From Planctomycetota bacterium (GTDB lineage: Bacteria; Planctomycetota; GCA-002687715): a stretch of 52,342 nt of DNA. Where the stretch lies: positions 1 through 52,342 of the forward strand of contig NZBC01000026.1 in assembly GCA_002687715.1 (NCBI GenBank), in the 5' to 3' direction. Positions 41,106 through 50,018 of this stretch are shown here, piece by piece. The position numbers and the translations under genes were made by a program. Position 1 is the first letter of the stretch, and each line of letters begins with the position of its first letter. Under the pieces are notes generated by a model, which searched no databases, was not told the DNA's origin, and worked only from the letters and a program-made list of their open reading frames with translations.

Positions 41106-43748
41106 ATGAACGCTCGCGACCTCGTCGGCGTGGGGTTGCTCGCGCTCCTGGTGGGCCTGCTGGTCGCGCCCGTCCTCCTCACGGACAAGGTCTACCTCCC
41201 CCGCCACTCCGAAACGGCGGACATCCCCTGGGCCACAGCGAGCGACCGGCCGGCAGATCTGCACCCCGATGAAGAGCCGATCAACTACGTCCTGTCGGAC
41301 AAGTTCAATCTCGTGTACCCGGACATGGTGTACGGGTTGCGCGAGGCACAGGCCGGCCACTTGCCGGAGTGGAACCCGAACGTACTCGGCGGAGTCCCGC
41401 ACGCGGCGAACCCGCTGACCGCCGTCTTCTATCCGCCGAACTGGATCGCGCTGCTCGTCGATCCGTGGAACGCGCCGCTCGCGGTCGCTGCGCTGCACGT
41501 GTTCTTCTGCGGGCTCTTCCTCTACCTGTTCCTCCGCATGTGCGGCCTGCGGCCGTTCGCCGCCATCGTCGGCGGCGCCGCGTTCGCGCTGTCCGGCTGG
41601 GTCGCTGCCCATCTCCAGAACACGCCGCTCGTCGCGACGGTGGCGTGGTGGCCGGCTGCGCTGTTCGCGGTCGAGGCACGGCTGCGCGGTCACGGCCGCT
41701 GGAGCCTGATGACGCTCTCGCTCGCGCTGGCCATGATGTGGCTGGCCGGGTTCCCGCAGCTTGCCGTCCTGGGCACGCTGATGGTCGCGATATGGGCGCT
41801 GATCGGCATCGTTGCCCGCGTCCGCGCCGACGGCGGCCACAAGGCGACGCGCCACGCCGGCGGCTTGCTGGTGTTCGCGATGGTCGGAGGGCTGCTCGCA
41901 TCGGTGCAGCTGCTTCCGACGTTCGAGCTGATGCGGCACTCGGGACACCAGGACGCGTCCGCGGACTCCCTCGTAGATCAGCGGTTCCGCATCGGCGGGT
42001 GGTCGGGCATGTTGATGCCCGAGTACCTCGGCGGCCCCGATCGCGATCCCGGCCTGGCCACGCACTGGGGCGCGACGCTCGTCCTCGGCGAAGGACCCAC
42101 GACCGACGTGCCTTCGGTCATGAACTGGAGTGAGCGCACCTTCTATCCGGGCATCCTCGTACTCGCGCTTGCGTTCGTCGGCATCCTCTACGCCCGCGGT
42201 CGCGCTGCGTGGTCGCTTGTCGGCGTGGGCGTGCTCGGCGGCTTCATGGCGTCGTCGGAGTGGATCATTCGCGGCCTCTCGTACCTACCCGGATTCGACG
42301 TCGGCGCGCCCGCGCGAGCCATCGTCATCCCTGCGTTTGCGATCGCTGCGCTCGCGGGGTTCGGCTTTCACGTGCTACTGGAGTGGCGCGTACCGAAGCT
42401 GCTCAAGTCGGTGCGATTCGTGACCCTGGCGACGGGCGTGCCGCTCGTCATGCTGGCGCTGGTCGTCGGCTGGGCCTTCATGCACCCGAATTCGATCCTC
42501 ACGGTGCTGGTCGAGGTCCTCAAGGCGATCGGCGTCGAAGAGTCCATGGGGCAGGGCCAGGCCCTCGAGACGGAGAAGTACGTCACGGCCTTCGGTAGGG
42601 ACTTCCCGGACCTCGCCCGCGATCTCCTGCGCATCTTTCTCGTGTCCGGCGCCGGGTTCTGTCTGCTCATGGTCCGCCTGCGCCGTCCGCACCATGCGCC
42701 CAAGGTCGCGGCCGCCGCCGCAGCGATCGTCGTCATCGACCTCCTGTTCGTGTTCGTGCCCGCGAACCAACCCGTCAGTCGGTCTGGCCTGTTTCGCGAG
42801 ACGGCGGGCATCAAGTTCCTCGAGGACCACCTCGGCACGGACCGGTTCATGCGCGTCTCGCCGACCCACGACGAAGCCCTCCGCGACTACGGCAGGCTCT
42901 TCGCCCCGAACGTGGGGCTGCTCTATGGCCTGCCCGACGCCCAGGGTTGGCGCGAGCAGGTGCCCCAGTGGTACCCGGAGCTCTGGCGCGGTGTCGCAGC
43001 CGAGGTCCGCAGTGTCGGGGTCTCGGGTATTGCAGCCGATCAAATCGACAACCCCGTCCTCGATCTCGCCCGGGTGCGGTTCCTCGTCGCCCGAACCCGG
43101 ATCCCCGCCTTGGAGAATCGCCTGGTCTTCCCGACGACTCCCGATGGCGACGAGGACCCGGGAATGTGGATCTACGAGAACCGGGGCACGCTCCGTCGTG
43201 CCCGAGTCGTGCACCGTGCGCGCTGTCTGCCCGACGAGGAGGCCCGTGAACTCATCCGAGCCGGCGAGATCGACTCCGCCGAGGAGGTGATCATCCACCA
43301 GTGGCCTGACCACGCCCGCACGGTCCACCCGGTCCAGGAAGGGGTCGACGTGGTCACCGCAACGCGCGACGACCCCGGGCGTCTCGCGTTCTCCCTCGAC
43401 ACCCGCGGCGCGGGCTGGCTCGTCGTTTCGGACACCTGGTTTCCAGGGTGGCGCGCGTGGGTCCGCTCGCCCGGGGAATCGAAGACGCAACGGCATGAGG
43501 TCCCCGTCGTACGCGCGGACACCGCGTTCATGGCCATCCCGGTCGACGCCGGCAAGCAGATCGTCGAGCTCGAATACGTGCCGCAGTCCGTGACCATCGG
43601 CGTCGTACTCACGGCGCTCGGCTGGATCGGCCTGCTTCTCCTGCCTCTCGTCCATCCGGGCGGGCACCGGGCTCGGAACGAGGAGCGCTCACCCGCGCCC
43701 ACCGAACCCGACGCGAACGACCTCGGCCCCGATGAGGTCACGGCGTGA
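41106..43748 (+). CDS. YfhO-family integral membrane protein (GT-C-like)
   Basis: An 880-residue membrane protein with about a dozen predicted helices and a C-terminal extracytoplasmic domain, matching the YfhO family linked to glycosylation of cell-surface polymers. Recognisable segments are YPDMVYGLREAQAGHLPEWNP, NPLTAVFYPPNW, FALSGWVAAHL, the TFYPGILVLALAF block, and late in the protein GWLVVSDTWFPGWRAWV, the YfhO hallmark near the C terminus. Members are thought to use polyprenol-linked sugars. GGGAG lies eight bases before the ATG. The stop overlaps a paralogue of similar size by four bases (GTGA). Confidence 0.88.
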   Translation: MNARDLVGVGLLALLVGLLVAPVLLTDKVYLPRHSETADIPWATASDRPADLHPDEEPINYVLSDKFNLVYPDMVYGLREAQAGHLPEWNPNVLGGVPHAANPLTAVFYPPNWIALLVDPWNAPLAVAALHVFFCGLFLYLFLRMCGLRPFAAIVGGAAFALSGWVAAHLQNTPLVATVAWWPAALFAVEARLRGHGRWSLMTLSLALAMMWLAGFPQLAVLGTLMVAIWALIGIVARVRADGGHKATRHAGGLLVFAMVGGLLASVQLLPTFELMRHSGHQDASADSLVDQRFRIGGWSGMLMPEYLGGPDRDPGLATHWGATLVLGEGPTTDVPSVMNWSERTFYPGILVLALAFVGILYARGRAAWSLVGVGVLGGFMASSEWIIRGLSYLPGFDVGAPARAIVIPAFAIAALAGFGFHVLLEWRVPKLLKSVRFVTLATGVPLVMLALVVGWAFMHPNSILTVLVEVLKAIGVEESMGQGQALETEKYVTAFGRDFPDLARDLLRIFLVSGAGFCLLMVRLRRPHHAPKVAAAAAAIVVIDLLFVFVPANQPVSRSGLFRETAGIKFLEDHLGTDRFMRVSPTHDEALRDYGRLFAPNVGLLYGLPDAQGWREQVPQWYPELWRGVAAEVRSVGVSGIAADQIDNPVLDLARVRFLVARTRIPALENRLVFPTTPDGDEDPGMWIYENRGTLRRARVVHRARCLPDEEARELIRAGEIDSAEEVIIHQWPDHARTVHPVQEGVDVVTATRDDPGRLAFSLDTRGAGWLVVSDTWFPGWRAWVRSPGESKTQRHEVPVVRADTAFMAIPVDAGKQIVELEYVPQSVTIGVVLTALGWIGLLLLPLVHPGGHRARNEERSPAPTEPDANDLGPDEVTA

Positions 43749-46318
43749 CCTCGACCCCTCGCGGCGCGCTCCGCGCCGCCTGCGTGCTGCTGCTCTTCCA
43801 CGGCGCGCTCTTCGCGCCGTATGTCGTCCGCGGCGAGCACTACGTCCCGGTGTCGTTTCAAGCGGTGCCCCCTTGGATGCCGACCTCCGGCGACGCCCTC
43901 GAGGAGACCCAGGACTTCGGCGGCACGGACAAGCTCGTCTTCTGCTGGCCCAACCTCGTCCGATGGGATCGTGCCGTCGAGAACGGCGACTACGGCGCGT
44001 TGCTCTGGAACCCGGACATCTTCTGCGGCACTCCGTTTCAGGCGACGCAGGACACTCACGCGTTCTATCCCGGTAACTTCATCTATCGCTGGTTCGGCGT
44101 GCTCGACGGTTTCCTGTGGTCGGCGCTGATCCACGGGTGGATCGCATCGTTCCTGGCCTGGCTCGCGTTGACCCGGGTCACGTCGTCGCCAGCCGCGCTG
44201 ATCGGGGCCGCCGTCTACGGCGGGTCCGGGTGGTTCCTGGCCCACCACGACATCATCCCGTTCATCCACGCCGCCACTTGGATCCCGCTCGTGGTGTGGG
44301 GCACTGACCGCGCCACCGCCGGCCGTGGGCTCGTGGGGATCGCGCCGATCGCCATCGGGCTCGCGCTCTCGTTCTATGGGGGCATGCCGCAGATCACGAT
44401 CATCGGGCTGCTCGGAGCCGGCCTGCTATCAGCGTGTCGAGCGTCAGACGTCGCGTGGCGCACGGGCGCCGCGGCGGCGACGCGAGGGCTCGCGCGCGCC
44501 GGCGTCGGGGTGATGATCGGATGCCTGCTCGCAGCGCCCCAGCTCCTGCCCGGCCTCGAGATGCGCCGCCTCTCGGGACGCAGCGAGATCCCCCTGGAAG
44601 AGCTGCGCTCCGGCGCCGCCAAGCCGTGGGAGCTGACCGGAATCGTCCTGCCCGGGGTCATCGATCATGCGCCGGATCTCAACGCGATGATGCGCGACTA
44701 CGGCGACACGGAGGACGGTCGCGCGATCCGCGACGCGTTCCTCACCGACGGACGCCCGTTCCTCCCGAAGCACGCCGCAGGGCTCACCGGAAACGGCGAC
44801 GCGTTCATGGAGCGCGCGTTCTACCCGGGCATGATCGCAGTGGTTCTGCTCTTGCTCGCTCTCCTCGCACGACCCGATGGCAAGACGCTAGCAGGGCTGC
44901 TCCTCCTGCTCCTCGGGTTCCTCGTCGCCTATGGCACACCGCTCCTCGACGTCGTCTACCGGCTGCCCGGGTTCTCGTTCGGGAGCATCCGGCGGCTGCT
45001 GTTCCTGGCCGTGATGGGGATGTCGCTGCTCGCCGCCATTGGCTTCGACCGGTGGCGCGCGCTCCCCAGGACCAGACGCGCGCTCGTCGCCTCCGGCGTC
45101 GTCGTGGCTCCGCTGCTCATCGGACTCGTCGCCGCTCTGTGGATGCCGTCGGCGTTGCTTGACTCCGTCGGCGCGACCGGCACCGACGACCCGCAGGGGC
45201 CCGTCGTCGAGCAGTGGTTCGTCGCGCAGATCTGGCCCGCGGCCGCACTGGCGGGCGGCGCACTCCTCGGAGCACTCGTGCTCCGGACCCGGCACGTCGC
45301 ACTCGCCACGGGCGGGCTCCTGGTGCTCCTGGCCGCCGACGGCGCGTGGTTGAACCAACGCACGAATCCGGGCCAGGTGGCGCAGACTCCGCAGCCCACG
45401 CCAATCGTCCAATGGCTGCAAGAGAGGGTCCCTCCCGCCCTCCATGCCGATCCGGACGGCGCGAGCCGGTTCCGGGTCGTCCGGTACAAGAACCCCGCAA
45501 CGGACGCGGCGGGGACGTCGGACGACCTGGCCCCGCTGCAACCGAATATCCTGATGGCGTTCGGTATCCCCGACGTGCAGGGGTACGAGGGTCTCGTCAA
45601 CCACCGGATCGAAGACCTCATGGAGCGGGTCGAGGCGGGGTCGGCCGTTGCGCACCACCTCGTGCGTGAGCTGCGTCGCCCCGAGAGCCTCTCGTCGCCG
45701 TTGCTCGACCTCCTGAGCGTGCGCTACGTACTCAGTCCGGCGGCAGCGCTACCGGGCTGCGAACGCGTCCCCGAGCTGCCCGAGGCATGGCTCCTCGCGG
45801 AGCGGATGGCCGTTCACGAGCGGAAGACGGCGCTCCCCCGCCTTCAGACCCCCGCGTCGATCGAGGTCCTCGACGACGACGACGCGATCCTCGCGCGCAT
45901 GGCGAGCCCGACGTTCGATCCGCGCCAGGTCGTGCTGATCGAGCGTTCGGACTTCCGGGAACAGGAGAAGTACCTCGGCCTCCCATCGGATTGGAAGCGC
46001 TCCAAGGAGCCGCCGAAGGTCACCCTCGTCGCCTATGACGCGACGCGCATCGTGATCGACTACGACGCCGAGGAGGCCGCCCCCCTCCTCATCGCCGACA
46101 CCTGGCATCGGGGTTGGGCGCTCGACGATGGGGGCCTCGTTCGGGCCGACCACGCGCTTCGGATGGTCGTCGTTCCGGAAGGCCGCGGCACTCTGACTCT
46201 GGGCTTTCGCCCGCCAAGCCTCCGAGTGGGGCTCCTGGCCGGCGGGGGCGGGCTTACCCTCCTCCTCCTCACCCTCGTCTTCGGCCCCAGGATTGGCCGA
46301 TCGCGGTCTGAGCCATAG
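43745..46318 (+). CDS. YfhO-family integral membrane protein, second copy
   Basis: An 857-residue paralogue of the preceding protein. It has the same order of features: a first helix, a periplasmic loop with FCWPNLVRWDRAVENGDYGALLWNPDIFCGTPFQ, TM helices with YGGSGWFLAHH, FYPGMIAVVLLLLALL, and late PLLIADTWHRGWALDDGG. Sequence identity looks low outside the motifs, so the duplication is old or the two arrived separately. The GTG start overlaps the first YfhO stop. Together with the polyprenol-phosphate GT2 gene 12 bases downstream, they could add side-chain sugars to the exported glycan outside the membrane; this is inferred. Confidence 0.87.
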   Translation: MTSTPRGALRAACVLLLFHGALFAPYVVRGEHYVPVSFQAVPPWMPTSGDALEETQDFGGTDKLVFCWPNLVRWDRAVENGDYGALLWNPDIFCGTPFQATQDTHAFYPGNFIYRWFGVLDGFLWSALIHGWIASFLAWLALTRVTSSPAALIGAAVYGGSGWFLAHHDIIPFIHAATWIPLVVWGTDRATAGRGLVGIAPIAIGLALSFYGGMPQITIIGLLGAGLLSACRASDVAWRTGAAAATRGLARAGVGVMIGCLLAAPQLLPGLEMRRLSGRSEIPLEELRSGAAKPWELTGIVLPGVIDHAPDLNAMMRDYGDTEDGRAIRDAFLTDGRPFLPKHAAGLTGNGDAFMERAFYPGMIAVVLLLLALLARPDGKTLAGLLLLLLGFLVAYGTPLLDVVYRLPGFSFGSIRRLLFLAVMGMSLLAAIGFDRWRALPRTRRALVASGVVVAPLLIGLVAALWMPSALLDSVGATGTDDPQGPVVEQWFVAQIWPAAALAGGALLGALVLRTRHVALATGGLLVLLAADGAWLNQRTNPGQVAQTPQPTPIVQWLQERVPPALHADPDGASRFRVVRYKNPATDAAGTSDDLAPLQPNILMAFGIPDVQGYEGLVNHRIEDLMERVEAGSAVAHHLVRELRRPESLSSPLLDLLSVRYVLSPAAALPGCERVPELPEAWLLAERMAVHERKTALPRLQTPASIEVLDDDDAILARMASPTFDPRQVVLIERSDFREQEKYLGLPSDWKRSKEPPKVTLVAYDATRIVIDYDAEEAAPLLIADTWHRGWALDDGGLVRADHALRMVVVPEGRGTLTLGFRPPSLRVGLLAGGGGLTLLLLTLVFGPRIGRSRSEP

Positions 46319-46330
46319 AATCCGCGCGCC

Positions 46331-47083
46331 ATGTACGAGGGGCACACAGTCACGATCGTCATTCCGGCCTACAACGAAGAGGCCACCATCGCACGCGTCG
46401 TAGGCGACTTTCGCGCTCATGGCGCGGTGGATGAGGTCGTGGTCGTCGACAACAACTGCAAGGATCGGACGGCCGAGCTCGCCCGGGAGGCCGGCGCCCG
46501 CGTCGTCGAGGAGGCCGAGCCCGGCTATGGCAAGGCGCTCATGCGCGGGATGCGGGAGGCGACGGGCGAGTGGATGGCGCTCGTCGAGGCGGACGGGTCG
46601 TTCATCGCCCACGACCTCAACAAGCTCCTCTGCTACCTCGGTGACTGCGCCATCGTCCTCGGCACGCGCACCACGCGACAGATGGTCCAGCAGGGCGCCA
46701 ACATGGATTTCCTGCTGCGGTGGGGCAACGTGGCGGCGGCGAAGATCCTCGAGCTGCTCTGGTACGCGCCGATGGAGCCGCGCTTCACCGACGTCGGCTG
46801 CACGTATCGCGCGCTGACCCAGCAGACGTTCGAGATCCTCGCGCCGGGGCTCCGCGAGTCGGGCCCCGCGTTCTCCCCTGAGATGATGTGCGAGGCCATG
46901 CGTCACGGTCTCCGTTGCATCGAGATTCCCGTTCACTACGGTGAGCGCGAAGGCGGCGAGTCCAAACACTCGCGCGGTCTCGGCCAGATTTCGCGAACGG
47001 CGCTGATGATGTTCCGGGCGATTTTCCGCAAGCGCTTCGAGTCGCGCATTCCTCCGGAGCGGCGAGGGAAACCACCAGCCTGA
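46331..47083 (+). CDS. Family 2 glycosyltransferase, polyprenol-phosphate sugar synthase type
   Basis: A 250-residue GT2 of the dolichyl/polyprenyl-phosphate mannosyl- or glucosyltransferase type, which loads a sugar on undecaprenyl phosphate in the cytoplasm for use by GT-C enzymes. Motifs are VTIVIPAYNEEATIARVV, VVVVDNNCKDRTAELA, PGYGKALMRGM, the metal motif VEADGSF, and FTDVGCTYRAL. It lacks the C-terminal membrane helices found in some relatives. Its location just after two YfhO genes supports donor supply to them. Confidence 0.9.
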   Translation: MYEGHTVTIVIPAYNEEATIARVVGDFRAHGAVDEVVVVDNNCKDRTAELAREAGARVVEEAEPGYGKALMRGMREATGEWMALVEADGSFIAHDLNKLLCYLGDCAIVLGTRTTRQMVQQGANMDFLLRWGNVAAAKILELLWYAPMEPRFTDVGCTYRALTQQTFEILAPGLRESGPAFSPEMMCEAMRHGLRCIEIPVHYGEREGGESKHSRGLGQISRTALMMFRAIFRKRFESRIPPERRGKPPA

Positions 47084-47180
47084 TTCGGGGACACCCCGCG
47101 TTGCGGCTGCAGGATTGGCTCCCTCCCTTGGTACGATGGTCTCGCTCGCCCCGGAAGGACCCAGGGAGCTCACTGGACAC

Positions 47181-48608
47181 ATGCGACTCGCCTATCTCGC
47201 CCTCTGGAGCTGCGCCTGCACCACGGCATTGCTCGCGCAGCCCACGATGCTCGTGCCCGGCTACGACCTCACCCAGTTCCACCAGGAGCCGACCGGCTCA
47301 CTGATCACGAGCCTCACCGTCGACGATCAGAATCGCCTCTACATGGTCAACCAATCCGGTCACATCAAGGTGCTGGAAGATCAGAACGGCGACGGCGTCG
47401 CGGAGACGATCACCACGTATTGGAACGGCACCGGCATCGCGCCGGTCCCGTCCGTCGGCCTCCTCTGGTTCCAGGGCTGGGTCTACCTGTCGGCGCGCGG
47501 GAGCATCAAGCGCCTGCGAGACATCGACGGCGACCTCGTTGCAGACACGGTGACGAACATCGCCACCCTCCTCCCGAATGGGTGGCATCACAACAACGAC
47601 CTGTTCACCGACGGAACGTCGATCTACTTCGGGCTCGGCTCGGCGTCCGACCACGACGTCGATCCCGATCCGCGCTCGGCGACGGTGATGCGGATGGCTC
47701 CCGACGGCTCCGCGATGACCATCTACGCCACGGGACTGCGCAACGTATTCGACGGTATCGTCCACCCGGTCAGCGGTGAGCTGTTCGTCGGAGACAACGG
47801 CCCGAACCTCGTCGCGGGCAATCCCGACCCGCCGGAGGAGATCGATCGCATCCTGCCCACCCGCGACTATGGGCACCCCAACAACTGGGGCATCCCGCCG
47901 ATCGGCGCTGCGAACGAGTCTCCGATCCTCGAGCTGACCTCGCACGCCTCGCCCTGCGGAATGGCCATCAATCCGACCACTGGCATCAGCGGCCATCGGA
48001 ACGAAATGGTGATGGTGACGTTCTCCTCGGTCGGCGCGAATCTCGTCCGGCTTCCACTGCACTACGGCGTCCTCACGAACTTCCCCGGGACCTGGACCGA
48101 GGACTTCGCCCAGGATTTCACGACGCCGATCGATCTCCAGTTCGACCAGACCGGAGCGCTCTTCGTCGCGGAGTACTCGCCAGGCACCGTCTGGTCGATC
48201 CGGCAGGCGAGCCCCGCGCGCACGATCATCGAGTCGCAAACGTCCGTCGGCATGACGTGCAACCTGACGTTCTCGGCCCCGGGCTTTCCAGGTGACGTGA
48301 TCTTCGCGGCCGCGTCCACGGGCCTCGGTCCGGCGCCCGTTCCGATTGGCAACGGATACGGCATCTACCTCGACACGACGTCGCCGTTCTGGCTCTTCTC
48401 GATGGCGCCCAACAACGGCATCTTCAACCTCCCGGCTCCGGGCATCCTCGATGCCGCCGGCAACGCGACCGGGAGCATCCTGATCCCGAACGTCCCGTCT
48501 CTGGTCGGCTTCTTCGTCGAAGTGCAGTTCCTCGTCGGCAGCGTGGCCACGGGGACCCCGGTGGCGTCGTCTCCGCCGCTGCGAGTAACCGTCCAGGTGG
48601 CCTGGTAG
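47181..48608 (+). CDS. Secreted PQQ-dehydrogenase-like beta-propeller protein
   Basis: A 475-residue exported protein. MRLAYLALWSCACTTALLAQ is the signal peptide. Residues 25-345 form a propeller of the sugar/sorbosone dehydrogenase type: WNGTGIAPVPSVGLLWFQGW, LPNGWHHNNDLFTDG, YATGLRNVFDGIVHPVSGELFVGDNGPN, and TPIDLQFDQTGALFVAEY. Residues 350-475 are a beta-sandwich module (NLTFSAPGFPGDVIFAAAS, GATGSILIPNVPSLVGF-like) that recurs at the C terminus of secreted planctomycete proteins. Catalytic or PQQ-binding residues cannot be confirmed. The ATG at 47181 was chosen because the upstream part of the frame gives no signal peptide. Confidence 0.85.
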   Translation: MRLAYLALWSCACTTALLAQPTMLVPGYDLTQFHQEPTGSLITSLTVDDQNRLYMVNQSGHIKVLEDQNGDGVAETITTYWNGTGIAPVPSVGLLWFQGWVYLSARGSIKRLRDIDGDLVADTVTNIATLLPNGWHHNNDLFTDGTSIYFGLGSASDHDVDPDPRSATVMRMAPDGSAMTIYATGLRNVFDGIVHPVSGELFVGDNGPNLVAGNPDPPEEIDRILPTRDYGHPNNWGIPPIGAANESPILELTSHASPCGMAINPTTGISGHRNEMVMVTFSSVGANLVRLPLHYGVLTNFPGTWTEDFAQDFTTPIDLQFDQTGALFVAEYSPGTVWSIRQASPARTIIESQTSVGMTCNLTFSAPGFPGDVIFAAASTGLGPAPVPIGNGYGIYLDTTSPFWLFSMAPNNGIFNLPAPGILDAAGNATGSILIPNVPSLVGFFVEVQFLVGSVATGTPVASSPPLRVTVQVAW

Positions 48609-48636
48609 CGGTCGTCCTGGACGCCGGAGTGTCGGC

Positions 48637-48677
48637 AAAAAAAAAGCGCCTCGCTCAGCCGGTGAACCGAGCGAGGC
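48637..48677 (-). terminator. Intrinsic terminator reading on the minus strand
   Basis: A 9-bp stem, GCCTCGCTC (48648-48656) with GAGCGAGGC (48669-48677), encloses a 12-base loop. It has nine A residues (48637-48645) on its left, i.e. nine T residues downstream of the hairpin when read on the minus strand. The plus strand has no T-run after the stem. A minus-strand transcript is therefore expected to end here, yet no minus-strand gene lies to the right before 49084. This is a sign of a small RNA or of antitermination of readthrough. Confidence 0.75.
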
Positions 48678-49084
48678 AGCCGTCCGTCCAAGAATATCCG
48701 GGAAGGATATCTCTGGCGCGACCTCCCGGCCGCGTGTGCAAGGGGCGGGGGGTCCGGAGAACCTGGGCTGGGTCCCGGGAGTGTCTGGGTTTGAAGCAGG
48801 CAACCCACCGTTCCAACCTCGCGAGGCTGGAGACACGGAGTAGTCCTACCCTGACACCCTGTCGAGACCCGGTTCGACCGAAGCCCCACCGTCGTGCGTT
48901 GTGATAGAACCCCGCTCGAAGCGGGACGCCGGACGTGCCGGCCAACCCATGCTCGGACGCATCACGTGCGCCTTGACCCCCCCGATCCCAAAAAAACGTC
49001 GGTTCTTCCGTCGGGGAAGATGGCTGGTCGCGCGTGTTTCATCCGCTTGACGGTCGATAGGAGCGATGGGAGAGTGCGAAAGCC
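48678..49084 (-). other. Gene-free interval, possible small RNA on the minus strand
   Basis: About 400 bases with no credible gene on either strand. It contains small hairpins: ATATCC with GGATAT (48694-48710), CCCGCT with AGCGGG (48912-48926), and GCCGG with CCGGC (48928-48942). There is an A7 tract at 48990-48996 with no stem beside it. Together with the terminator just to the left, a minus-strand non-coding transcript starting near 49000 is possible. I did not recognise 4.5S, 6S, tmRNA, RNase P or a known riboswitch. Confidence 0.4.
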
Positions 49085-50017
49085 ATGGACGAGCTCGTCG
49101 GTGTCATCCTCTCCGCGGGCAAGGGCTCGCGGATCGATCCGTTCAACGCCCACTTTCCGAAGCCGTTGTTGCCCATCGGCAACCGCCCGATCATGGGGCA
49201 CCATCTCGAGCTGTTCAAAAGCCTCGGGATCAAGCGGTGCTGCATCGTGGTCGGGCACCTGATGGACCGGATCATCAACCACTTCGGACGGGGCGGTGAC
49301 GCAGGTCTCTCCATCCGGTACGTCGAGCAGAACCAGATCCTGGGAATCGCCCATGCCGTGGGGCAGGCGGAGCCTCACCTGGATGGTCCGTTCCTCCTCT
49401 GCCTCGGGGACATCTTCTATCTGGCGACCGAGATGGAGCGCCTGGTCGCACGGTACCGGCAGGGTGACGTCTCTGCCGTGCTCGCGGTCAAGGAGGAGAA
49501 GACCAAGGAGCCCGTCCGGCGGAACTTCACGGTCGAGCTCGACGACAACGGCTTCGTCACCCGCGTCGTCGAGAAGCCGCGGAACCCCGTGAACCTGCTC
49601 AAGGGTTGCGGCATCTACCTGTTCGGGCCGGAGGTGTTCGACGCTATCCGTCGAACACCTCGCACCGCGTTGAGAGACGAGTACGAGATCACCAGTACGA
49701 TCCAGATCATGATCGACGAAGGGCTGAAGGTCGCGGTGGAACCGATCATCGACTGGGACCTGAACGTGACGTTCCCGGGGGACCTCCTCGACGGCAACAT
49801 CGCCTACCTCGATCACCTCGGCATCGACAACGTCATTGACGAGACCGCGGAAGTCGGAGAGGGCGTCGTTCTCGAACGTTGCGTCGTCGGACCGCATGCG
49901 AAGCTCCTGGGGCCGCGGCGCCTCAAGGACACCGTGGTCCTGCCGGAGACCGAGCTCGGCCCCGGAGAGGATCTGCATCGCGTGCTCGTCTCCAAAGGCC
50001 TGATCAGCCGGTGCTGA
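49085..50017 (+). CDS. Sugar-1-phosphate nucleotidyltransferase
   Basis: A 310-residue nucleotidyltransferase that makes a nucleotide sugar from NTP and sugar phosphate. The N-terminal signature is VGVILSAGKGSRIDPFNAHF with FPKPLLPIGNRPI, followed by QILGIAHAVGQAEPHL, the metal-binding CLGDIFY, and VEKPRNP. The C-terminal 60 residues carry a short hexapeptide/left-handed beta-helix stretch (DETAEVGEGVVLERCVVGPHAKLLG). Those features match the GlmU/RmlA/GMP-pyrophosphorylase superfamily, but the sugar is not determinable. It starts at 49085, after the 476-base gap with the minus-strand terminator. It likely feeds the polysaccharide pathway. Confidence 0.9.
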   Translation: MDELVGVILSAGKGSRIDPFNAHFPKPLLPIGNRPIMGHHLELFKSLGIKRCCIVVGHLMDRIINHFGRGGDAGLSIRYVEQNQILGIAHAVGQAEPHLDGPFLLCLGDIFYLATEMERLVARYRQGDVSAVLAVKEEKTKEPVRRNFTVELDDNGFVTRVVEKPRNPVNLLKGCGIYLFGPEVFDAIRRTPRTALRDEYEITSTIQIMIDEGLKVAVEPIIDWDLNVTFPGDLLDGNIAYLDHLGIDNVIDETAEVGEGVVLERCVVGPHAKLLGPRRLKDTVVLPETELGPGEDLHRVLVSKGLISRC

Positions 50018-50018
50018 C

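Noticed and set aside
48985..49020. Second intrinsic terminator at the A7 tract (48990-48996)
   Set aside because: The adjacent CGTCGG and CCGTCG stretches are not reverse complements, so there is no real stem.
48678..49084. Housekeeping RNA (4.5S, tmRNA, RNase P, 6S)
   Set aside because: None of the conserved core sequences of these RNAs could be found on either strand.
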